Assembly (NCBI GenBank): GCA_029260235.1
Contig: JAJDDP010000059.1
Location: 1-34,600, forward strand
Length of the DNA: 34,600 nt
Source: Phycisphaerae bacterium
GTDB lineage: Bacteria; Planctomycetota; Phycisphaerae; UBA1845
Reading direction: 5' to 3'
Below the pieces are notes generated by a model, which saw nothing but the letters and a program-made list of their open reading frames with translations, did no database searches and was not told where the DNA came from. Shown here one piece after another: positions 15,711 to 24,085 of this stretch. The first letter of the stretch is position 1. Each line of letters begins with the position of its first letter. The position numbers were made by a program, and so were the translations under genes.

Positions 15711-16100
15711 ATGCGAACAAATTCTAGTGAATCCGCGGTGCGGGCAATGATCCACTCGGCGCGTCATACCGATGCTCGGGCCATCATGGGCCGAAAGATC
15801 GCAAAAGCTGCCAATACGCCTCGCACACATCTTCTAGCAGCACTTAGCGATCTTGTGTGTACCGGCCTTCTCACTTCGTCGCCGGTGTGGGCGAGGGGTA
15901 TCGCACAGCCTGACCAGCAAAGGAAGTTCCACTCTCTGAAGTCTTCGCCCCTTTTTAGCACGTTTCTGCCAATCGCCATCAGCGCCCGTTTGGGCAAGCA
16001 AGCTGCGGTGGTGATGAGCCGTGCCCGGGCACGGTCAGTGCTAAGGGCTAGCAGCGCTTTCTTGAAGGAAACTCGATACATGACTTAGCCTTAACGCAGG
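15711..16100 (+). pseudogene. Broken Rrf2-family transcription regulator
   Basis: The first part, from ATG 15711, reads MRTNSSESAVRAMIHSARH and then MGRKIAKAANTPRTHLLAA, SDLVCTGLLTS, the winged-helix region of Rrf2 proteins. After a frameshift near 15875, another frame continues the family pattern: VAGVGEGYRTA, a TGA, PAKEVPLSEVFAPF, a TAG, SCGGDEPCPG, a further TAG, then RFLEGNSIHDLA. The Cys-containing segment is where Fe-S-binding Rrf2 regulators (IscR, NsrR type) hold their cluster. One frameshift and three stops make it non-functional. The truncated 126-aa N-terminal part could still be made and bind DNA, but that is speculation. It sits directly upstream of the NXR operon. Confidence 0.7.
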
Positions 16101-16139
16101 CCAAACGACGTGGGGCTCCATGCCAACAAGGACAAAGCG

Positions 16140-17966
16140 ATGAGCAACAAACAACAGCAGTCGAGTGGGTGGATGGGAGCAGCGGTAGTTGTGATCGCTT
16201 CTGGCTGTTGCTCCTGGGCCATGGCAGCATGTACCGCTCAAGCAGCAAGACCATCTGCCGCAGGAACTATGGGTGCGCCGCAAGCGGTTTCGTCGGTAGG
16301 TGATGTCGATTCGGCATCACGGAGGAGTGCGGGCTCAATTGACGAACCCGGCGCCAAGCAGACGAGGTTGGCTCAATCGCAAGGGTCGAGCCTGCCGGTC
16401 CCCGACGATAGTGACCCTGTGCTTGCACGAGGCGGTGAGCTATTTGCCAAGTACTGCACCATCTGCCACGGCGACAACGGCGACGGGAGAGGCAAATTCG
16501 CTTACCTGATGAACCCCCGGCCCCGAGACTTCATGCAGGGCGACTTCAAACTGGCGACGACACAGAACCAGATTCCGACTGATGATGATCTCGTTCGAAC
16601 GATCAGTCGCGGAATGCCCGGGTCAGCCATGCCGCCTTGGGATCACCTACCGCTCTCGGATCTGCAATCGCTCGCCGCCTATGTGCGGCAATTCCATGTC
16701 GAAGGAGCCAGTGACAAGCTTCGAGCATGGGTGGACGAGGGATCGATGACAGCGGCTGAACTGCCCGAGGCACTGGCCGAGCGGACACAGGCCGGCGAAC
16801 AGCTAGTTGTGCCTCCCGAATCGGTCTTCGACGAAATCCACTGGTTCCGTGGGCGGAGGCTGTACTTAGAGAACTGCGCCAATTGTCACGGAGCAGACGG
16901 TGAACCAGTGGCCGACGCGGTGAAGTTCGACGAGCAAGGATATCCGGTTCCGCCGCGCTCATTCGTGAGCGGCATCTTCAAGGGTGGGAGCGACGGGCAT
17001 CAGCTATATTCTCGGATCTGGAAGGGCATGAAGGGAACTCCGATGCCCGCATCTGAAGGTATATATTCCGGCGATGAGACGTGGGATCTCATCCATTACG
17101 TCCAGTCGTTGGCCCGCGCCGGCGCGCAGGAGCGAGCCCAACTCAAGCAAGGAACATTTGTCGCCCCAAGTGTCCGAGGAGCGCTTCCAAGAGACCCGAC
17201 GGATAGTGCCTGGGGACAGGCACGACCTCTGTATGTGGCGCTGACTCCGCTTTGGTGGACAGAGGACCGGATTGAGGGGCTGATGGTCCAAGCGCTCCAC
17301 AACGACCAGGAACTTGCCATCCGGCTGTCGTGGCTGGATCCCACGAGCGACGAACGCGCTGTGCGGCATGAGGAGTTTCGGGACGGCGTGGCGATTCAGT
17401 TCTCGTTGTCCAGCGACCCACCCTTCTACATGGGGGATACGAGCGACCACGGTGGCGTGAATATCTGGTACTGGAAGGCGGATCGGGCCAAGGATATCGA
17501 AAGTGGTCACCAGGATGTGGACACTGCTTATCCGGATCGCGCCGTGGACATGTATCCTGAGCAAGACGCACCGGCGGCGCATGCCACTTTCACGTCCTGG
17601 CCGACCGCGACGCTTGCCGAGCATGATCCGCAATTCGTGACGGCCTGGGGCGCAGGCAATCTTGTCGCGGATCCGAATCTAGAGACACCCGTCGAATGTC
17701 TGGTTGCCCGTGGCCCTGGAACACTTTCGGGCAAGCCCGCGGATGCTCAACTGGTACAAGGCCAAGCGGTCTATGAGCGGGGTGTTTGGTCCGTACAGCT
17801 GCAGCGCAGTATGGAATTACCAGAAGGCCATATTTGCGAGCACGACGAGCGCGTTTTCAGACCGGGCGACTATCTCCCGGTCTCGTTTGCCATCTGGAAT
17901 GGCAGCGCCGGAGATCGCGACGGGAAGAAGAACATCAGCATCTGGCAGAAACTAGTGATCGAATAA
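16140..17966 (+). CDS. nxrC: Fused electron-transfer subunit: two cytochrome c domains plus NxrC-type b-heme domain
   Basis: A 608-aa exported protein. The signal sequence (GWMGAAVVVIASGC and CSWAMAAC) ends in either a lipobox or a signal peptidase I site. Cytochrome c domain 1 has CTICH (106-110) and Met in GSAMPPW (164). Cytochrome c domain 2 has CANCH (246-250) and Met in GTPMPA (302). The C-terminal ~250 residues resemble the b-heme-binding gamma subunits of type II DMSO-reductase-family enzymes (EbdC, NxrC), with FYMGDTSDHGGVNIWYWKAD holding the probable Met ligand (431) and a Lys-rich strand near the end (GKKNISIWQKLV). It would take electrons from the A/B pair and pass them through the two c hemes. 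ATG 16140 is chosen for its AAGGA site. The fusion is unusual. Confidence 0.85.
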   Translation: MSNKQQQSSGWMGAAVVVIASGCCSWAMAACTAQAARPSAAGTMGAPQAVSSVGDVDSASRRSAGSIDEPGAKQTRLAQSQGSSLPVPDDSDPVLARGGELFAKYCTICHGDNGDGRGKFAYLMNPRPRDFMQGDFKLATTQNQIPTDDDLVRTISRGMPGSAMPPWDHLPLSDLQSLAAYVRQFHVEGASDKLRAWVDEGSMTAAELPEALAERTQAGEQLVVPPESVFDEIHWFRGRRLYLENCANCHGADGEPVADAVKFDEQGYPVPPRSFVSGIFKGGSDGHQLYSRIWKGMKGTPMPASEGIYSGDETWDLIHYVQSLARAGAQERAQLKQGTFVAPSVRGALPRDPTDSAWGQARPLYVALTPLWWTEDRIEGLMVQALHNDQELAIRLSWLDPTSDERAVRHEEFRDGVAIQFSLSSDPPFYMGDTSDHGGVNIWYWKADRAKDIESGHQDVDTAYPDRAVDMYPEQDAPAAHATFTSWPTATLAEHDPQFVTAWGAGNLVADPNLETPVECLVARGPGTLSGKPADAQLVQGQAVYERGVWSVQLQRSMELPEGHICEHDERVFRPGDYLPVSFAIWNGSAGDRDGKKNISIWQKLVIE

Positions 17967-18030
17967 CGGATGCGATCGTTCGCAGATCAGCAAGGACGTT
18001 TGATGAGTTACATTGCCTAAGAGAGATGCC

Positions 18031-21000
18031 ATGGTGCACAACAACGACAATGAAACTGCTAGCGTGGGAACATCGCGACGTGACTTCCTAGTGGCCACAG
18101 GCGCCGCAATAGGTGCAGCCGGTACCTGGGGCTGGCCACTCAAGTCGCTTGCCTCGCGCCCGGACATCGCCAATCCACTGGCATTCTATCCGGCGCGCGA
18201 TTGGGAGAAGATCTACCGCGATCAATACGCCTACGACGGGACGTTTAGTTGGGTTTGCTCGCCCAACGACACCCACTCATGCCGCGTTTTGGCCTACACG
18301 CGGAACGGCATTGTGACTCGCATGGGATCGCAGTACGACCACCAAACCTATGCGGACATCTACGGCAACAAAGCCACCGCGAATTGGAACCCACGTCAGT
18401 GCGCCAAGGGCTACACTTTTCACCGGATCATCTACGGCCCCTATCGCCTGAAGCATCCGATCATCCGCAAAGGCTGGAAGGCATGGGCGGATGCTGGTTA
18501 TCCAGATCTGGATGTCGACGGCAATCGATCAAAATACAAATTTGACAGCCGCGGCACCGATGAACATGTGCGTATCAGTTGGGATGACGTCTTCCCTTAC
18601 ATCGCCAAAGCCTACAAATCAGTGGCAGCGAGGTACAGCGGCGAAGCCGGCGCCAAGAAGCTTCTGGCCCAGGGCTACCCGCAAGAAATGATCGACGACA
18701 TGGGCGGAGCTGGCACGCGTACGTTCAAGATGCGCGGCGGAATGGGATTGCTCGGCGTCATTGGCAAGTACGGCATGTATCGCCTGAACAACTCGATGGC
18801 CCTGCTCGACGCCCATGTTCGCGGCGTAGGCCCGGAAGAGGCAAGAGGTGGCCGAAACTGGAGCAACTACACCTGGCACGGCGATCAGGCACCCGGTCAT
18901 CCATGGGTACACGGGTTGCAGACATCCGATTGCGACTTCAACGATCTTCGGTTCAGCAAGCTGATCATCATGAACGGCAAGAATCTGGTCGAAAACAAGA
19001 TGACCGATTCCCACTGGTTCATCGAGTGCATGGAACGCGGCGGGCGCATCGTGGTCATAGCCCCTGAGTACGGAGCGCCGAGCACCAAGGCGGATTACTG
19101 GATGCCGATCAGGCCACAGACGGACGCAGCGCTGTTCCTGGGCATCACTCGACACATGATCGAGAAGAAGTGGTACGACGAGAAGTTTGTCAAACAGTTC
19201 ACCGACTTCCCACTGCTGGTGCGCACAGACAATCTCCAGCGGGTTCGAGCTGACGAGGTCTTCGCCGACTACAAGAGCAATCTTCCAAAAGATGGTCCTA
19301 GCTTCAAAGTTCAGGGGTTGACCGAGGAACAACATGAAATCATCGGCGACCGTGTTGTTTGGGAAGCCAAGACAAACAAACCGGTTGCGCTGACCCGCGA
19401 TGAAGTGGGAGACCGGATGGCCAAGAAAGGCGTCGATCCAGCGCTGGAAGGCAAATGGACCCTTACCCTGGTCGACGGATCGAAAGTCGAAGTGCAAACG
19501 GTCTGGACCATGTATCAGGAGCACCTCAAAGACTACGACCTTGATACGGTTGCGGAAATAACCCACTCGCCCAAGGGGATGATCGAACGGCTCGCACGGG
19601 ACATCTGGGAAACAACGCAAGACGGCGGGCCGGTTGCAATTCATCAGGGTGAGGGCATCAACCACTGGTTCCATGCTACCGAAGCGAACCGCGCTGCCTA
19701 CCTACCCATGATGCTCACCGGAAACATCGGCAAAAAGGGTGCCGGCGTCCACGCCTGGGCGGGCAACTACAAGGCTGCTTTGTTCCAGGGCAGCAAAATA
19801 ACTGGACCGGGCTTCAAGGGCTGGGTAGCCGAAGATCCGTTCGATCTGAATTTAGATGAAAATGCGCCCGGCAAAGCGGTCAAGGTGAAGGGGCGTTGCA
19901 AGGGGGAAGAGCCAGCCTACTGGAACCATGGTGATCGCCCGCTGATCGTCGATACACCCAAGGGCCGTAAAGTGTTCACCGGCCAGACGCACATGCCCAC
20001 GCCGACCAAGACGCTGCACTTCAATAACGTGAACCTGTTCAACAATGCCAAGCATGCTTACAACATGTTCAAGAACGTCAACCCGAACATCGAGATGATT
20101 ATTGCGCAGGACATCGTCATGACTGCTTCTGTGCAGTACGCGGACATCGGGCTCCCGGCCAATAGTTGGATCGAGTTCGAGGATCTAGAGATCACGGCCT
20201 CGTGTTCCAACCCTTTCCTGCAAATTTGGAAGGGCGGCATCAAGCCGGTCTTCGATTCCAAGGACGATCTGACAATCATCGCCGGCATCGGCAAAGCCAT
20301 CGGCGAAGAGATCGGCGACAAGCGTTTCTACGACATGTTCAAGTTCGAGCATGAGGGTAAGCGGGGCATCTACATTCAGCGTCTGCTCGATACCTGCACG
20401 ACTACGATCGGCTACAAACTCAAAGACATCATGGCTGGCAAGTATGGTCCTCCAGGTGCCGCCCTGATGCTCTTTAGGACGTATCCGCGAATACCATTCT
20501 GGGAGCAGATACAAGACGACGAACCGTTCCACACCGACACCGGTCGCATGAACGCCTACACAGACGTCCCCGAAGCCATCGAGTATGGCGAGAATTTCAT
20601 CGTTCACCGTGAGGGGCCTGAGGCGACGCCGTACTTGCCCAATGTCATTGTTTCGAGCAATCCAAATGTTCGGCCGGAGGACTACGGCATCCCCACCGAT
20701 GCCGAACACTGGGACGAGCGAACCGTGCGCAACGTAAAGATGCCCTGGCGACAGGTCAAACAGACCAAGAACTTCCTGTGGGAGAAGGGATTCCGGTTCT
20801 ATTGTCTTACGCCAAAGACCCGGCACAAGGTCCATTCGCAATGGAGCAACGTCGATTGGCACATGATCTACGACAGCAACTTCGGTGACCCGCACCGAAT
20901 GGATCGGCGGTCACCATATGTTGGTGAGAGCCAGCTTCATATCAACCCGCAGGCGGCAAGGGATCTGGGGATCAACGATGGAGACTATGTCCACGTCGAC

Positions 21001-21543
21001 GCTAACCCTGCCGATCGACCCTACATGGGGTGGAAGCCTGACGATGAGTTCTACAAGGTAGCCCGGCTGATGTTGCGTGTCACATTCAACCCTGCCTATC
21101 CCTACAGCGTGATCATGATGAAGCACGCTCCCTACATCGCGACGGAAAAAAGCGTCAAGGCACACGAGACGCGCAAGGATGGTCGGGCACTCTCAGAAGA
21201 TGGATACCAGGCGAATCTGCGCTACGGATCGCAGCAAAGCCTAACGAGAAACTGGCACATGCCCATGCACCAGACCGATACGCTCTTCCACAAGAAAAAA
21301 GTCTACATGGGCTTCTTTTTCGGTGGAGAAGCAGACAATCACGCCATCAACACGGTGCCCAAGGAAACGCTAGTCCGTGTTGTCAAAGCTGAAGATGGCG
21401 GACTCGGCGGCAAGGGAATTTGGCAACCGGCAACGACAGGCTTGTCCCCAGCAAATGAAAACGACGTCATGAAGAGATACCTCGCCGGCGGATTCTTGGG
21501 AACATACAACACTGGCGAAGAAGTGGAGTTTGATGACGACTAG
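18031..21543 (+). CDS. nxrA: NXR-type molybdopterin catalytic subunit, Tat-exported
   Basis: A 1170-aa bis-MGD molybdoenzyme of the type II DMSO reductase family, close to NxrA of Nitrospira and anammox bacteria in length and motifs. A twin-arginine signal SRRDFLVATGAAIGAAG (Arg16-Arg17) directs folded export. The FS0 site reads CSPNDTHSC with a distal NPRQC: Cys76, Asp80, Cys84, Cys124. The central ligand is Asp where NarG has Cys. The Mo ligand is Asp285 in NYTWHGDQAPGHPW, equivalent to Asp222 of NarG. The reaction is nitrite oxidation to nitrate or the reverse; related enzymes act on chlorate or selenate. ATG 18031 follows AGAGAG; the longer frame from TTG 18013 is less likely. It is the second gene of the operon, and it has no frame damage. 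Confidence 0.88.
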   Translation: MVHNNDNETASVGTSRRDFLVATGAAIGAAGTWGWPLKSLASRPDIANPLAFYPARDWEKIYRDQYAYDGTFSWVCSPNDTHSCRVLAYTRNGIVTRMGSQYDHQTYADIYGNKATANWNPRQCAKGYTFHRIIYGPYRLKHPIIRKGWKAWADAGYPDLDVDGNRSKYKFDSRGTDEHVRISWDDVFPYIAKAYKSVAARYSGEAGAKKLLAQGYPQEMIDDMGGAGTRTFKMRGGMGLLGVIGKYGMYRLNNSMALLDAHVRGVGPEEARGGRNWSNYTWHGDQAPGHPWVHGLQTSDCDFNDLRFSKLIIMNGKNLVENKMTDSHWFIECMERGGRIVVIAPEYGAPSTKADYWMPIRPQTDAALFLGITRHMIEKKWYDEKFVKQFTDFPLLVRTDNLQRVRADEVFADYKSNLPKDGPSFKVQGLTEEQHEIIGDRVVWEAKTNKPVALTRDEVGDRMAKKGVDPALEGKWTLTLVDGSKVEVQTVWTMYQEHLKDYDLDTVAEITHSPKGMIERLARDIWETTQDGGPVAIHQGEGINHWFHATEANRAAYLPMMLTGNIGKKGAGVHAWAGNYKAALFQGSKITGPGFKGWVAEDPFDLNLDENAPGKAVKVKGRCKGEEPAYWNHGDRPLIVDTPKGRKVFTGQTHMPTPTKTLHFNNVNLFNNAKHAYNMFKNVNPNIEMIIAQDIVMTASVQYADIGLPANSWIEFEDLEITASCSNPFLQIWKGGIKPVFDSKDDLTIIAGIGKAIGEEIGDKRFYDMFKFEHEGKRGIYIQRLLDTCTTTIGYKLKDIMAGKYGPPGAALMLFRTYPRIPFWEQIQDDEPFHTDTGRMNAYTDVPEAIEYGENFIVHREGPEATPYLPNVIVSSNPNVRPEDYGIPTDAEHWDERTVRNVKMPWRQVKQTKNFLWEKGFRFYCLTPKTRHKVHSQWSNVDWHMIYDSNFGDPHRMDRRSPYVGESQLHINPQAARDLGINDGDYVHVDANPADRPYMGWKPDDEFYKVARLMLRVTFNPAYPYSVIMMKHAPYIATEKSVKAHETRKDGRALSEDGYQANLRYGSQQSLTRNWHMPMHQTDTLFHKKKVYMGFFFGGEADNHAINTVPKETLVRVVKAEDGGLGGKGIWQPATTGLSPANENDVMKRYLAGGFLGTYNTGEEVEFDDD

Positions 21544-21622
21544 CAATAATTCTTGGCGCCTAAGACTACCTTCGTCTGCGCTGGCGTGAGCGCGTGTGGC
21601 TTCGAGCCGAAAGGAACAAGCT

Positions 21623-21946
21623 GTGCCCTACGATGATCCCGATGCCACTGATCCAATGACCCTCCACGGTGTGATTGTCGAAACGGACACCGATGCCGCC
21701 ATGCTCGACATGGCTGAGTGTTTTGTAGAGGAATACATTCGCAGTGGCTTCGATGAAGAGAAGATATTCAAGATGTTTCAGACCCAAGGATATGCCGGGC
21801 CGTTCCTGGCCTATCAAACGCTCGGCGAAGACGTGATTCGGAACCTCATCGCTGAGCTACTGCCGCTATGGGGCGGTCGGAACATTAAGACGGCACAGTC
21901 GCCGTCTGCCACTGGGCACATAAGCCTTCCCGTACTGGATAGCTAG
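21623..21946 (+). CDS. Small unrecognised protein between nxrA and nxrB
   Basis: A 107-aa acidic protein. The GTG start at 21623 is chosen because AAGGA lies 7 bases upstream; a longer GTG start at 21596 lacks a site. The core, MTLHGVIVETDTDAAMLDMA, is followed by CFVEEYIRSGFDEEKIFKMF and YAGPFLAYQTLGED, looks helical, and has no signal peptide or metal motif. Its place between the two catalytic-subunit genes, 10 bp before nxrB, implies a role in assembling or maturing the A/B complex. This is inference from position only; I do not recognise the family. Confidence 0.8.
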   Translation: MPYDDPDATDPMTLHGVIVETDTDAAMLDMAECFVEEYIRSGFDEEKIFKMFQTQGYAGPFLAYQTLGEDVIRNLIAELLPLWGGRNIKTAQSPSATGHISLPVLDS

Positions 21947-21955
21947 GAGCAAACC

Positions 21956-23233
21956 ATGCCATCGGTCTACAATTGGCAACTCGGTCGAGGGATGCAATAC
22001 CCCTATGAACAAGCGTCCCCAGAAGAACAGTTCGCCTTCGTCATCAACATCAACCGGTGCATTGGTTGCCAGACGTGTACCATGGCATGCAAAAGCACTT
22101 GGACCTTCGCCAAGGGCCAGGAGCACATGTGGTGGACCAACGTCGAGACCAAGCCATACGGCGGCTATCCGCAGCACTGGGATGTGAAAATCCTGGATCA
22201 GCTCGAGCAAGCCAACCCAGGCAAGCAACGGTGGGCGAGCGAGCCGAACGGGGATGCGAAGAAGCCCTACGGGACATTCGCCGGAAAGAACGTCTTTGAG
22301 GTGCCCCACGCCGTCGCTCGAGGAAGCCAGCCAAATCAGGTCTTGGGCTACCTTCCGCCCGACGAGGAATGGCGGTTCCCGAACATTTATGAAGATACGC
22401 CGCAACATGGTCAATCCAAACCGATGGAATTCGGCGCCGGCGAGGAACTGTCCGGCGACAAGAAGCACAAGGCTTGGTTCTTTTATCTTGCCCGGCTTTG
22501 TAACCACTGCTCCTACCCGGCGTGCCTGGCAGCCTGCCCGAGAACCGCAATCTACAAACGACCCGAAGACGGCATCGTCCTGATCGACCAAAAGGAATGT
22601 CGCGGATACCGCAAGTGCGTCGAAGCCTGCCCATACAAGAAGTCTCTCTACCGCGGCACGACGCGGACATCGGAGAAGTGCATTGGCTGCTATCCGCGGG
22701 TCGAGGGGAAGGACCCAGAAACCGGCGGCTCACCGATGGAGACACGATGCATGGCCGCCTGCATCGGTCAGGTGCGCATGCAGGGGTTGGTCAAGGTTGA
22801 CCAAGAAAACACCTGGATCGAGGATCGCCAGAATCCGCTCTACTATTTGGTGCATGTAGCCAAAGTCGCCCTGCCGTTATATCCCCAACTCGGGACCGAG
22901 CCGAATGGTTACTATATTCCGCCGCGATGGGTTCCTCTGCCATACCTCAAGCAAATGTTCGGCCCTGGTGCCGAGGCGGCGGTGGAGCGCTATCGTACTC
23001 CTGACCGCGAGCTTCTTGCTGTATTGCAACTTTACCGTAGGTCCAACCAGATCATCTCGCGGTACAAGATCGAAGAAGGGCCGAAGGTCTACGAAGCCAC
23101 GCGCAACGGCAAGAAGTTTGAAATGTACGACGACACGGTCATCGCCTTCAACCGCAAGGGCAAGGAAATCTTCCGAACTAAGGTCGAGGAGCCGGTGTAC
23201 ATTCGACCGAATAAGCACCCGAACTCGATCTAA
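21956..23233 (+). CDS. nxrB: NXR-type iron-sulfur subunit
   Basis: A 425-aa electron-transfer subunit. Four Cys groups are complete: CIGCQTCTMAC (35, 38, 41, 45), CNHCSYPACLAAC (182, 185, 190, 194), CRGYRKCVEAC (215, 221, 225) and CIGC with TRCMAAC (242, 245, 265, 269). In the third group Tyr218 replaces the missing Cys, the position of Trp in NarH, which points to a [3Fe-4S] cluster. Segments MPSVYNWQLGR, TKPYGGYPQ, YRGTTRTSEKC and EGKDPETGG are as I remember them from Nitrospira NxrB. There is no signal peptide, so export must be piggyback on the Tat signal of NxrA. An AGGAG site precedes ATG 21956. Confidence 0.92.
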   Translation: MPSVYNWQLGRGMQYPYEQASPEEQFAFVININRCIGCQTCTMACKSTWTFAKGQEHMWWTNVETKPYGGYPQHWDVKILDQLEQANPGKQRWASEPNGDAKKPYGTFAGKNVFEVPHAVARGSQPNQVLGYLPPDEEWRFPNIYEDTPQHGQSKPMEFGAGEELSGDKKHKAWFFYLARLCNHCSYPACLAACPRTAIYKRPEDGIVLIDQKECRGYRKCVEACPYKKSLYRGTTRTSEKCIGCYPRVEGKDPETGGSPMETRCMAACIGQVRMQGLVKVDQENTWIEDRQNPLYYLVHVAKVALPLYPQLGTEPNGYYIPPRWVPLPYLKQMFGPGAEAAVERYRTPDRELLAVLQLYRRSNQIISRYKIEEGPKVYEATRNGKKFEMYDDTVIAFNRKGKEIFRTKVEEPVYIRPNKHPNSI

Positions 23234-23257
23234 CCCAAGCCACTGCAGGAGCATCGC

Positions 23258-24079
23258 ATGCCTGATCTGCAATCCATTGAAGAATCTCAGTTGGCCCAGG
23301 CCCGCGGCGCTGCCTATGGTTTGATTGCGCATGGATTTCGCTACCCTGAGAAGGACGATGTAGCCGCGTTGGCCGATCCTGGTCGATGGGATGGCTGGCC
23401 AGATGTCTTGCGTGATATTAATGGGCGAGTAAGGGCAGCTCTTGGGAACGTCCGGGACGCCGCCAAAACAGTCGCCCGCCGCTGCGGCTCAAAACCGCTT
23501 GAAATGCAACACACCTACGACGACCTCTTTGGTCACGCCGTGCGCGGCAGATGCCCAGCCTACGAGATGGAATACGGCCGAAACGAAATAATCCGACAGG
23601 CGTCCGACTTGGCTGACGTTTCCGGCTTTTATGGGGCGTTCGGATTGGAGATTGCAGTCGGTGCGAACGGGCGGCCTGACCACATCTCGGCCGAATGCGA
23701 ATTCATGAGCGCACTGTGCTTCAAGGAAGCACACGCCCATGCTACAGGCGCCACGGCAAATACTGAAATCTGCGTCGATGCCGAGCGAGTCTTTCTGCGA
23801 GACCACTTAGCACGCTGGCTGCCCGCGCTCGCCCAGCATGTCAAGGTCGCTGACTCCAACGGTTTCTTCGGCGCGTTGGCCAGGTTTGCAGATGCCTTTG
23901 TAGATTCTGAATGCAGCCAGTTCGATATTCACGCCGGCCCATCAACACTTGAGTTGAGAGAACCGGATCCCGTAGACGATATCCAGATCTCTTGTGGAAC
24001 CGGTGGTTGTGGCCAGGACAAGTCCGACCAGCAGTTCGTTCCTCTTGGCACAGAAACGGACAATCACCAGAATCGGTAA
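23258..24079 (+). CDS. TorD/NarJ-family molybdoenzyme chaperone
   Basis: A 273-aa helical protein that would bind the catalytic subunit, help insert the molybdopterin cofactor and hold back Tat export until folding is done. The family core is clear: YDDLFGHAVRGRCPAYEMEY, IRQASDLADVSGFYGAFGLE and RPDHISAECEFMSAL. The tail has an unusual Cys-bearing end, ISCGTGGCG, that could bind metal or be redox-active. An AGGAG site lies before ATG 23258. It follows nxrB by 24 bp and precedes the next gene by 6 bp, clearly in one operon. Confidence 0.88.
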   Translation: MPDLQSIEESQLAQARGAAYGLIAHGFRYPEKDDVAALADPGRWDGWPDVLRDINGRVRAALGNVRDAAKTVARRCGSKPLEMQHTYDDLFGHAVRGRCPAYEMEYGRNEIIRQASDLADVSGFYGAFGLEIAVGANGRPDHISAECEFMSALCFKEAHAHATGATANTEICVDAERVFLRDHLARWLPALAQHVKVADSNGFFGALARFADAFVDSECSQFDIHAGPSTLELREPDPVDDIQISCGTGGCGQDKSDQQFVPLGTETDNHQNR

Positions 24080-24085
24080 CCGCAC

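Noticed and set aside
15905..15920. TGA in the Rrf2-like gene as a second selenocysteine codon
   Set aside because: It falls where the family has Arg, there is no hairpin after it, and a frameshift and two further stops are present.
18619..19674. Long - strand frame opposite nxrA (351 aa)
   Set aside because: It is a shadow of the high-GC nxrA codons, with no ribosome-binding site and no recognisable domain.
18031..23233. Classical respiratory nitrate reductase NarGH
   Set aside because: No NarI gene is present, NxrA has a Tat signal and the Cys/Asp FS0 pattern, and the NxrB motifs and b-heme subunit fit the NXR group better. A reductive role is still possible.
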